Source of the DNA: Tolypothrix sp. PCC 7910
Lineage (GTDB): Bacteria > Cyanobacteriota > Cyanobacteriia > Cyanobacteriales > Nostocaceae
Direction of reading: 5' to 3'
Length of the DNA: 64,000 nucleotides
Assembly: GCF_011769525.1 (NCBI RefSeq)
Contig: NZ_CP050440.1
Coordinates: 8,046,001-8,110,000, forward strand
The notes below the pieces were generated by a model. The model made no database searches, was not told the DNA's origin, and worked only from the letters and a program-made list of their open reading frames with translations. The number at the start of each line of letters is the position of its first letter. Position 1 is the first letter of the stretch. Positions 9,371-16,872 of this stretch are shown piece after piece. Both the position numbers and the translations under genes were made by a program.

Positions 9371-10570
9371 TTATTGCCTAAACAATGCCCAAGCCAAAAA
9401 CCTTTCGGTGTAATATAACGCTAATTGATTGCTCACACCGTTGAAAACAGCATCAAAAGCGTGTTCCGCCCAAGGTATTTCTAAGAAAACTGCTGTTTCA
9501 CCAGCTTTGTGTAAAGTTTCATACATCTGCCTACCAAATTTTGCTTGTACGACATGGTCGCGGCTAGCGTAAACCAATAATGTTGGTGGTAAAGGGCGAG
9601 TTACGTAATTAATTGGGGAAGCAATTTTATACTCATCAGGTAATTCTTGTGGGGAACCACCAAGAAAAGTCTTGAGAATCGCACGAATATTTAGTGGATC
9701 TGGTTGTGGCGGTTGATTATAACCTTCAGTTAAGTTTACAGGGCCGTAGTAACTTACCACAGCACGAATTGGCGGCGCATCTGGTTGATAAGCCGCTAAC
9801 ATAGCGAGGTGTGCGCCCGAAGAACGACCTAAAAGTATCATGTTTTCGGGGTCGGCTTCATATTCTGCAGCATGTTGGCGAATAAAATTGAGTGCTGTAC
9901 GCACATCATCCAACTGCGCTGGAAACTGATACTTGGGTGCGTGTCGGTAATCAATTGCAAATACTGAGTATCCACGAGCCGCCAAATATTGATTGAATTC
10001 ATAATTGGCGTGAGGATAACCGGTTTCCCACGCTCCACCATAGATTACCACTAGTGCTGGATATTTCCCTACTTCTGGCGGTTGGTAAACTTCTATTTCT
10101 AATACTTCTCCCGCAGGGGTAGCGAATATATCTTTCTTGTGGCGGACTTTTTCTAGTGGAATACCTGTAAAGCTGTTAACTAAAGAAAAAGGCTGAGATT
10201 GCATTTTAGCACTTAATTGAGGCGGTATTTGCGTTGAATAATTTTCACCTAATCCTTTTTTTATTGCTACCGCCATCTGCACTTGAGTTGGTGCAATTTT
10301 TATCAATACTGAACTACAAAGTATTAATCCAATTAAGCTAAAAATGCTAGCGAAAATCTGTATTTGTGGTTGATGAATATATAAAATAGCTGCTAGCAAA
10401 GAGAGCAAATTCAATATAAATAACCAAGGGCTAATTTCTGGCGCGCCTACCCCTAAAGGCAGCAACAAAACATGAGGAGCCGGAATCCTAATCCAAGAGC
10501 TGAGAAATAAACTTGTAATGCTCAGTATTATTGCCAGCCAGGGTAAAATTATTTGATATGTAGAGAACAT
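9371..10570 (-). CDS. Membrane-anchored alpha/beta hydrolase (esterase)
   Basis: 399 aa. Three N-terminal hydrophobic helices (~5-100) precede an esterase domain (~145-399) of the BD-FAE/HSL-like carboxylesterase type. The oxyanion motif VVIYGGAWETG, nucleophile Ser250 in GRSSGAH, an acid near YASRDHVV, and His in WAEHAFD complete the triad. It likely hydrolyses small esters or lactones with the catalytic domain tethered at the membrane. It follows an aldehyde dehydrogenase by 73 bp on the same strand, so it may be co-transcribed, although a GTGCGTTA dyad lies between them. Confidence 0.87.
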   Translation of the reverse strand: MFSTYQIILPWLAIILSITSLFLSSWIRIPAPHVLLLPLGVGAPEISPWLFILNLLSLLAAILYIHQPQIQIFASIFSLIGLILCSSVLIKIAPTQVQMAVAIKKGLGENYSTQIPPQLSAKMQSQPFSLVNSFTGIPLEKVRHKKDIFATPAGEVLEIEVYQPPEVGKYPALVVIYGGAWETGYPHANYEFNQYLAARGYSVFAIDYRHAPKYQFPAQLDDVRTALNFIRQHAAEYEADPENMILLGRSSGAHLAMLAAYQPDAPPIRAVVSYYGPVNLTEGYNQPPQPDPLNIRAILKTFLGGSPQELPDEYKIASPINYVTRPLPPTLLVYASRDHVVQAKFGRQMYETLHKAGETAVFLEIPWAEHAFDAVFNGVSNQLALYYTERFLAWALFRQ

Positions 10571-10585
10571 AATTATTAATTTAGA

Positions 10586-10612
10586 GTGCGTTATAGCTTT
10601 AGCCTAACGCAC
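10586..10612. repeat. Palindrome between aldehyde dehydrogenase and esterase
   Basis: GTGCGTTA and TAACGCAC form an 8-bp perfect stem with an 11-base loop. No T-run follows on either strand, so it is more likely a dispersed palindromic repeat or mRNA-processing hairpin than a strong terminator. Confidence 0.55.
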
Positions 10613-10643
10613 CCTTTTGCTAGCTGGAGATGATTATTTAGAA

Positions 10644-12140
10644 TTAAGATAATTTGATGTGAATAGCTTTTGTTTCTAAATACTCTTCTAAACCATTCTT
10701 GCCCACTTCTCTACCAATTCCGCTTTGTTTGTAACCACCATAAGGCATAGTTGGTTCTAAGCCAGAAGTATGATAAGAGTTCACCCAAATTGTACCAGCA
10801 CGAATTCCTTTAGCCATTTTTAAGGCTGTATCAATATTTTTCGTCCAGACCGCTGCTGTTAAACCGTACATGCTTTGATTAGCGATTTGTAGCGCTTCAG
10901 CTTCATCTTTGAATGTCATAATTGACAGTACTGGGCCAAAGATTTCCTCTTGAGCGATCGCCATTTCATTGGTAACATGATCAAAAACGGTAGGTTTAAT
11001 AAATAAACCTTGCTCAAATCCTGGTACAAGATAACGTCCGCTACCACCAATTAAGAGTTTTGCACCTTCTTTTTCGCCCAGTTGAATATAGTGTTGAATG
11101 CGCTCAAACTGTCTCTCGTTAATCACTGGCCCCATCATCGTTGTATTATCAGTGGGGTTGCCTATTTGAAAAGTTTGGGTAGCGGCAATAAATTGCTCGA
11201 TAAATACATCTTTAATTGACTCATGTAATAACAATCGAGAACCTGCTTGGCATACTTGACCACTATTAATATATATGCCAAATAATGCCCCGGGAATTGC
11301 TTGAGCTAAATCTGCATCAGGAAAGACTATATTAGGGCTTTTACCACCTAACTCTAAACTAATTCGCTTCAGGGTAGGTGCGCCTTTAGCCATAATGCGT
11401 TTACCCACAGCCGTTGAACCGGTGAAGGCAATTTTATCAACTAAGGGTGATTCAACTAAATGTTCTCCGACTACTGGGCCGTCACCTGTGACAATGTTAA
11501 TTACACCATCAGGTAAACCTGCTGCGCTGAGAATTTCCGCCAGCATAAAGGCAGTAGAGGGAGTAAATTCACTGGGTTTAACCACCATTGTGCAACCAGC
11601 TGCGATCGCCGGCGCAACTTTCCACGCCACAAGTACTAAGGGAAAGTTCCACGGGGTGATAATACCAACTACACCCACGGGTTCATGTACGGTTAAACCA
11701 ATAGCATCGCGATCGTATTGAGTAGTGGATTCTCCTTGCAAATTAAGCGTTAAACCAGCAAAGTAGTCAAATACTTGTGCTGCCATTTGCACTTCTGGAA
11801 GACAAAATCCTATTGGTCTACCTACTTCTTGGCAAATAACTTCAGCTATTTCTGCGGTTTTTGTTGTTAATAATTCTGCAGTTTTTCTGAGGATATCATG
11901 ACGCACGCGAGCGTGGGATGTTGACCATGTACCATCATCAAATACTTGTCTTGCAGCTTGAATTGCAGCATCAGTATCAGCTTGATTACTCCAAGGAATT
12001 TGGACAATGGTTTCTCTGGTTAATGGGCTTTTACGTTCGTATTTTTCGCCAGATGAGGGTGAAATATATTGGCCATTGATGAAGTTTTGGTACGTGCGAA
12101 TTGTTGTTTGTGATTGGGTTGGAGTTAGTTGGGAAGTCAT
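10644..12140 (-). CDS. NAD(P)-dependent aldehyde dehydrogenase
   Basis: 498 aa, the normal length for the ALDH superfamily. Cofactor and catalytic motifs are intact: TPWNFPL, VVKPSEFTP, FTGSTAVGK, LELGGKSPN (general-base Glu), and nucleophile Cys297 in GQVCQAGSR. It oxidises an aldehyde to the acid. Sequence is closest in style to betaine/phenylacetaldehyde-type ALDHs, but the substrate cannot be read. It lies in a minus-strand run after an SMP-30-like protein and an ABM protein and before an esterase. Confidence 0.93.
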   Translation of the reverse strand: MTSQLTPTQSQTTIRTYQNFINGQYISPSSGEKYERKSPLTRETIVQIPWSNQADTDAAIQAARQVFDDGTWSTSHARVRHDILRKTAELLTTKTAEIAEVICQEVGRPIGFCLPEVQMAAQVFDYFAGLTLNLQGESTTQYDRDAIGLTVHEPVGVVGIITPWNFPLVLVAWKVAPAIAAGCTMVVKPSEFTPSTAFMLAEILSAAGLPDGVINIVTGDGPVVGEHLVESPLVDKIAFTGSTAVGKRIMAKGAPTLKRISLELGGKSPNIVFPDADLAQAIPGALFGIYINSGQVCQAGSRLLLHESIKDVFIEQFIAATQTFQIGNPTDNTTMMGPVINERQFERIQHYIQLGEKEGAKLLIGGSGRYLVPGFEQGLFIKPTVFDHVTNEMAIAQEEIFGPVLSIMTFKDEAEALQIANQSMYGLTAAVWTKNIDTALKMAKGIRAGTIWVNSYHTSGLEPTMPYGGYKQSGIGREVGKNGLEEYLETKAIHIKLS

Positions 12141-12142
12141 AC

Positions 12143-12176
12143 AATTTTAGATTTTGGATTTTGGATTTTCGATGGA
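12143..12176. repeat. Short TTTTGGATT-type repeat
   Basis: AATTTTAGATTTTGGATTTT and its continuation just upstream of the aldehyde dehydrogenase start. This unit is common between cyanobacterial genes. A related copy has been translated within the gamma-glutamyltransferase gene. Confidence 0.6.
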
Positions 12177-12256
12177 TTCCACCGCGAAAAGAGGGAATTG
12201 TACCATCAAGGAACTATTGGTTATCAATTTAACCCAGGGATTTAACTCATCAATTT

Positions 12257-12811
12257 TTACTTGGCATATAACCACTTACTAAACAAACGGCTAACTCTCG
12301 GCATAACAACGTAGGTCAACAGTAAAACCATAGTTACGGTGATAATCAGCGAAATAATCAAAGGTGGTAAGTTGCGAATCAGGGGGACTAAGAAAGTATT
12401 TAACAAGTTAATCAACACAAATACAGATGCCCAAGTCAGCAATGCCATTTTATAGCGAGGTGGAGTTTTTAACGGTTGACCAGGTAGAGAAAACCAGGCT
12501 TCTAAACCACAAATTTCTTGAACATGAGGTTCAGATTCTACTAAATGTTTGCCTTTCTTTAACCAATATTCGCGATCGCGTGATGTCATCCAGGCTTTTA
12601 AGTTTTCATAGTTGTTAAACCGCAGGATAATCACATATTCTGGTCTTCCGCCTGGTTGGGGACGAATCAAATTTGTGCCCAAATAGCCAAAATAGGTTTT
12701 GGCAGCACCGATAATTTCTTTCATCCAAATCTCGTAATCTTGTTCGCATCCTGGCTTGACCAGTTGTGAAATGACTACGGTGACAAATTGTTCTTCTTGT
12801 TGTATTTGCAT
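12257..12811 (-). CDS. ABM-domain (antibiotic biosynthesis monooxygenase-like) membrane protein
   Basis: About 184 aa. An ABM ferredoxin-like domain (~8-105; includes ISQLVKPGCEQDYEIWM and RPEYVIILRFNNYENLKAW) is followed by two C-terminal membrane helices (~125-180). This two-part layout is common in bacteria. ABM domains bind quinols or small aromatics and may act as cofactorless monooxygenases. The ATG at 12811 lies two bases after the upstream gene's stop. A TTG at 12817 would overlap that stop and is less likely. It is tightly coupled to the SMP-30-like gene. Confidence 0.85.
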   Translation of the reverse strand: MQIQQEEQFVTVVISQLVKPGCEQDYEIWMKEIIGAAKTYFGYLGTNLIRPQPGGRPEYVIILRFNNYENLKAWMTSRDREYWLKKGKHLVESEPHVQEICGLEAWFSLPGQPLKTPPRYKMALLTWASVFVLINLLNTFLVPLIRNLPPLIISLIITVTMVLLLTYVVMPRVSRLFSKWLYAK

Positions 12812-12813
12812 TT

Positions 12814-13731
12814 TCAACCCAAGGGATAACCAACTTTTCCGACTTCCAAACGCACAACATTTGCTGGTACAACCCCTGTGGGTGGAGGTAAAAACATTCC
12901 ACCGTTCATCACCACATAGATGGCGTTGCTGTCGCTTTCTTGCTGACCAAAAGCGACAGCTGTACTACCAATTACACCCTGTTCGGCTTGAGCAATGATG
13001 GTTGTACTCCCATCTGGTGAAATCCGCACAACGCTGTTATATATGTGCGTTGCTCCGTAAAGGTTACCTTCTACGTCAAAGGCAAAATCATCAATATTGG
13101 TCTGTTGCACAAAGATTTCTGGTTCACCTGGTTGATTTGCAGCAGTAATTGGAATCCGCAACAGCAACATTCTTTCTGTATTAGAAACATAGAGGTCATT
13201 GCCAAACCGCTTCAAACCATTAGCAGCCGGAATAATATTTTCGGGGTTGCTGCGCGCTAGCAAAGGATGTTCTAGCCAAATTGAGCTGCTAGGTTGGGCA
13301 ATATCTACTAACCAAATTGCACCTCGATAGGAATCGGCAGTTAAATACTGAGTCCCAGAAAGAGGGGTGATGCCGTTGAGAAATATGGCATCTGGCATAT
13401 TTAGCAAGGTTTCCACCTTACCATCTACAGTCACTAATGAAACTACTGATATAGAATCTGCATTCCATCCAGTTGTGACTAAATCTGCATTTGGCGTAAA
13501 AGCTAGACCACTGACTTTACCTTCAAGGCTAGCATGAATCTGCTGATTGCCATTTGGTGTAATGCGAACAATGGTACCAATTTCGTGATTACTTACAAAT
13601 ATTGTGCCATCAGATGCGATCGCTATATTTTCGAGAAAAGTATTGGTTGAAAATGAGGTAATGACTTTGGCTGGCGCTAATTCTATCGGCGTATCCGCGT
13701 AAATAGGGGGTAAACCTGCTGAATGTTCCAT
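12814..13731 (-). CDS. SMP-30/gluconolactonase-like beta-propeller protein
   Basis: 305 aa with repeated propeller strands such as [56 protein letters not shown] and [16 protein letters not shown]. Conserved Glu/Asn/Asp residues match the metal site of SMP-30-type lactonases. No signal peptide is evident. A lactonase or related hydrolase is plausible. It is the first gene of a minus-strand run with ABM, aldehyde dehydrogenase and esterase genes. A plain NHL-type binding propeller is the alternative. Confidence 0.8.
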   Translation of the reverse strand: MEHSAGLPPIYADTPIELAPAKVITSFSTNTFLENIAIASDGTIFVSNHEIGTIVRITPNGNQQIHASLEGKVSGLAFTPNADLVTTGWNADSISVVSLVTVDGKVETLLNMPDAIFLNGITPLSGTQYLTADSYRGAIWLVDIAQPSSSIWLEHPLLARSNPENIIPAANGLKRFGNDLYVSNTERMLLLRIPITAANQPGEPEIFVQQTNIDDFAFDVEGNLYGATHIYNSVVRISPDGSTTIIAQAEQGVIGSTAVAFGQQESDSNAIYVVMNGGMFLPPPTGVVPANVVRLEVGKVGYPLG

Positions 13732-13805
13732 ATTGCCTAAAGATAGGTGGAATTCTCGTAGCCATAGAAATTTTACTTTACAATGGGCTGTTTACTCCCA
13801 CTCCC

Positions 13806-13929
13806 AATACTGCTCGGTTAAGGATTTTCAACTCGGAATTTGGTTTGGGTAAAAGGTGAAAGGTTAAGGGTTAACGGTTTTTTCTTGACCCTTTTCCCCT
13901 TCCCCTTTTGCCCTTAACCGACAAGTATT
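13806..13929. mobile_element. MITE-like element, copy 1
   Basis: Terminal inverted repeats: left AATACTGCTCGGTTAAGG, right the complement of AATACTTGTCGGTTAAGG. The element is ~124 bp and is flanked by direct repeats CTCCCACTCCC (13795-13805 and 13931-13941). A second copy at 51434-51557 is ~90% identical by eye and has its own flanking duplication. It is non-coding and needs a transposase in trans. Confidence 0.85.
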
Positions 13930-14007
13930 GCTCCCACTCCCTAAAAATTCCAGAATTTCCACCTGAACAGCAAAAATCGGGACTGAGAATTGACATCTCA
14001 GCCCCGA

Positions 14008-14046
14008 TAAAAAAGCGGGCTAACCGCTAGGAACATGGTTAACCCG
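14008..14046 (-). terminator. Rho-independent terminator of ycf35
   Basis: On the minus strand CGGGTTAACC, an 11-base loop, then GGTTAGCCCG (one wobble pair) is followed by CTTTTTTA. It lies 30 bases past the stop of the DUF1257 gene. Confidence 0.85.
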
Positions 14047-14075
14047 TTCAGCTTTGGGAACGCGCAGAGAAATTG

Positions 14076-14426
14076 TTATTGCAATACCAACTTCACATTG
14101 GCGTTTTGTAGACCGCGCTGTTTTACTTCAGCCAAGGTCTTGTTAACGGCATACTTTTGGTTAATGGAGTTGATTAACTCAGTTTGGTTGTGCTTCTTAG
14201 CAACACCCCACAAGTCAGCGATGAGGTCAAAGGAACCATCACTGTTGCGAGACCAACCTAGGTCATATTCGCCTTCCAGCACAGCAACGATGTCGGAACG
14301 GACGCGCTGACCGTTATAACCACGAACATCAGCTTCAGTCTTTACGCTGATACCCAGGTCGCGCAAGGATGCTTTGAGGATTTCTGCATCGGTGATCTTG
14401 GTGCGAAGAGTGCTAAAGTGAGACAT
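14076..14426 (-). CDS. ycf35: DUF1257 protein, Ycf35 homologue
   Basis: 116 aa starting MSHFSTLRTKITDAEILKAS. This matches the Ycf35/DUF1257 family found in cyanobacteria and red-algal plastids. The ATG at 14426 is chosen because GGAGGAAACCCAA sits just upstream; a longer open frame to 14531 lacks such a site. The biochemical role is unknown. It lies just downstream of ycf46 on the same strand, followed by a strong terminator, so the two may share a transcript, with an independent promoter possible in the 146-bp gap. Confidence 0.9.
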   Translation of the reverse strand: MSHFSTLRTKITDAEILKASLRDLGISVKTEADVRGYNGQRVRSDIVAVLEGEYDLGWSRNSDGSFDLIADLWGVAKKHNQTELINSINQKYAVNKTLAEVKQRGLQNANVKLVLQ

Positions 14427-14572
14427 TTGGGTTTCCTCCAATAGAGAAGATTGAGAACAACGACAACGGTTTGTTTTTGGGGAAGCCGCACTTAAATGAG
14501 AAGCGGCTTTTTTTCTATCAACTGCTAGCATTTACTGCTAGCCTTTCCCCCTGGGTTAGCAGGAGAAAGCTT

Positions 14573-16093
14573 TTAGAACTCCATTCGCTGATATTCAGCT
14601 ACGGAGGCTGCTGCGGGTCTGGCGCGCTGTCTGGCCCAGTCTCTCAAGGCTGTGACCTGTTCTTGCATCGTACGAGACAGCGGCAAGGTTGCCTTCAGTG
14701 CAGCAATAATATCTAGTTGGGTGAACTCGCGTTCTTGGGCAAAAGCTTCGTACATTGCCGCTACAATCGCTTGTTCAATTTCTGCCCCAGAAAAGCCGTC
14801 GGACATCTTAGCTAGTTGTCCTAGATCAAATCTAGTGATGTCTTCACGACGCTTTGTTAGGTGAATATTATATATATCTTCCCGTTCTTCCGGTGTGGGC
14901 AGATCCACAAAGAAAATTTCATCAAAACGACCTTTTCTTAAGAACTCCCCAGGCAATCTTTCCACTCTATTAGCGGTTGCCATCACGAACACAGGAGATT
15001 TCTTTTCTTGCATCCAGGTCAAGAATGAGCCAAAGATCCGGCTAGAAGTACCACCGTCTGAATCACCAGAACCAGCACTACCAGCAAAGGATTTATCTAA
15101 CTCGTCAATGAACAGAATTGTGGGAGAAATTGATTCTGCTGTTTTGAGGGCATTACGCAGGTTGGCTTCACTTCGACCCACCATTGAGCCGTCGTAAACT
15201 CTACCCATATCTAGACGTAATATTGGTAACCCCCAAAGTCTGGAAGTAGTTTTAGCAATCAACGACTTACCACAACCAGGAACACCTAGAATTAACATCC
15301 CTTTAGGTTGAGGTAGACCATACTCTCTAGCTTTTTCTGTGAAAGCATTAGAGCGTTGCTTTAGCCACTTTTTCAACTCTTCTAAGCCACCTACAGCTTC
15401 AATGGTTTCATCTTCCTCAATGTATTCTAATATACCATTGCGCCGAATTAGTTGCTTCTTCTCCGATAAAACTATATCTACTTCATCTTCCGTCAAACGC
15501 CCTGTAGTTACCTGTGCCTTGCGATAGACTTTTTCGGCTTCATCTTTGGTTAAACCCAAGGCGGCTCTAAGAAGCTTTTCTCTCGCCTCTGTTGTTAGTC
15601 TGCGCCCACGATTTTGATCTAAATGGTGAGTTAAAACTTTGTTCAGCTCGGCCATGTCTGGTAATTGGAAGTCGAGAACTACAACTTCTTTTTCCAGTTC
15701 GATAGGCACTTGCTGGACTGGCGACATTAAAATAATGTTTTTCGGTATATTATGCGCGCCTTTAAAACTTGCGATCGCATCTCTTAACGACCTAGTTGTT
15801 GCAGGCGCATCTATAAAAGGATGTAAATCTTTAAGAATAAAAATACCAGGTTCTTTATGCCGGATAATCCACTCAATTGCTGCTTCCGGAGAAACAGTAT
15901 TATGTTGGGTGACATTCCGGGGTTGACCATACTCCACGATGCCGTGAGTTACTGTCCAAACAAATACTCGGCGTTGAGGCTTTAACAACTGGGCGATGGT
16001 GGAGATTGATTGCTCAGCCCGCTCTTCCTCGGAGGTCACAAGGTAGATTAAAGGGTATTGAGCTTGAATTAGAATATTGAGCTCTTCTTTCAT
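14573..16093 (-). CDS. ycf46: AAA ATPase, Ycf46 homologue
   Basis: 506 aa. The N-terminal ~250 residues are family-specific; residues ~255-480 form an AAA module. Walker A GVPGCGKS is near residue 270, Walker B TILFIDELDKS near 325, and sensor/arginine-finger motifs follow (TANRVERLPGEFLRKGRFDE). The pore-loop region lies after a Gly/Ser-rich segment. Ycf46 is plastid-encoded in red algae and is reported to affect CO2 utilisation in cyanobacteria. It is likely a hexameric remodelling ATPase in the cytosol. Co-oriented with ycf35. Confidence 0.93.
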   Translation of the reverse strand: MKEELNILIQAQYPLIYLVTSEEERAEQSISTIAQLLKPQRRVFVWTVTHGIVEYGQPRNVTQHNTVSPEAAIEWIIRHKEPGIFILKDLHPFIDAPATTRSLRDAIASFKGAHNIPKNIILMSPVQQVPIELEKEVVVLDFQLPDMAELNKVLTHHLDQNRGRRLTTEAREKLLRAALGLTKDEAEKVYRKAQVTTGRLTEDEVDIVLSEKKQLIRRNGILEYIEEDETIEAVGGLEELKKWLKQRSNAFTEKAREYGLPQPKGMLILGVPGCGKSLIAKTTSRLWGLPILRLDMGRVYDGSMVGRSEANLRNALKTAESISPTILFIDELDKSFAGSAGSGDSDGGTSSRIFGSFLTWMQEKKSPVFVMATANRVERLPGEFLRKGRFDEIFFVDLPTPEEREDIYNIHLTKRREDITRFDLGQLAKMSDGFSGAEIEQAIVAAMYEAFAQEREFTQLDIIAALKATLPLSRTMQEQVTALRDWARQRARPAAASVAEYQRMEF

Positions 16094-16192
16094 ACATCGA
16101 CCTACTTGAGACCTAAGTACAGTACAGACATCGTTTTTTTGGTGACGACAACCGAAGGAATTATGAATATTTCAGTTATTCATAATTCATAT

Positions 16193-16540
16193 CTAACAGG
16201 GGACTAACTCTTCCTCATCCTGGGGATGGGTTTTAGCTTCATCCATTTCATCGATGGAGAGGGATTCTTGACCAATTACTCCTGGTTGACTTCCTAAAGT
16301 AATCAGTTCTCCATCACGTAACACCAGCGAACTTTCACAGTTGGGACAAGAATATACTCTGTGAGTTCTGCCATAAACAGAAGCTTCTACTTCTTCAACT
16401 AATTCAGAATTAGATAAGTAGAAAAATAAAGCACGTTCGGCAAGTTCTGACATTGGTTCAGAATCTACTGCTGATCGAATCTTCAATTTCCTGTGCAGTT
16501 CTGGCGACAAATATAAAGTAACCTTTTGCTTAGTTTGCAT
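16193..16540 (-). CDS. Small protein with RHH-like N-terminus and CxxC zinc knuckle
   Basis: 115 aa. Residues 1-45 (VTLYLSPELHRKLKIRS then a helix) resemble a ribbon-helix-helix DNA-binding fold. Residues ~68-75 carry CPNCESS, a likely half zinc site. The C-terminal third is very acidic. No family is confidently recalled, but it looks like a conserved cyanobacterial hypothetical. It lies upstream of ycf46 on the same strand with a 99-bp gap. A regulator is plausible but unproven. Confidence 0.75.
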   Translation of the reverse strand: MQTKQKVTLYLSPELHRKLKIRSAVDSEPMSELAERALFFYLSNSELVEEVEASVYGRTHRVYSCPNCESSLVLRDGELITLGSQPGVIGQESLSIDEMDEAKTHPQDEEELVPC

Positions 16541-16805
16541 AACTCTTTGGCGGCCTTACCCGGGTATGTATATAACGTTATCGGTTCTCTTTGAGGTTGT
16601 CAAGACAGCAAAACGTTTTGACGGCAATATTGTTACATTGCTTAATAATGGGCATGGGGGATGGGGCATTGGGCATTGGGATAAAAAAGGGGAAACTGTT
16701 GATATATAAGGAAAATCCCACTCTTTGGCAAAGGTGGGATGAAATGAGAAAAGAGGAATTTTGTGTAAAGCAGGGCTGCTTAATATTTAGTGGGCAGTGT
16801 CTCAA

Positions 16806-16872
16806 TAAAGTTGGGCGAAGGGGTAAAGGTCAAGAACAACCTTTCATCTTTACCCTTTCCCCTTTTCCCCTT
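16806..16872. repeat. Palindromic purine/pyrimidine repeat at the 3' end of the GH65 gene
   Basis: AAGGGGTAAAGG and CTTTACCCTTTCCCC fold into a long hairpin overlapping the stop of the GH65 gene. Similar repeats follow or adjoin genes at 27.11, 42.2 and inside the 13.8/51.4 kb MITEs. It may serve as a bidirectional terminator. Confidence 0.5.
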
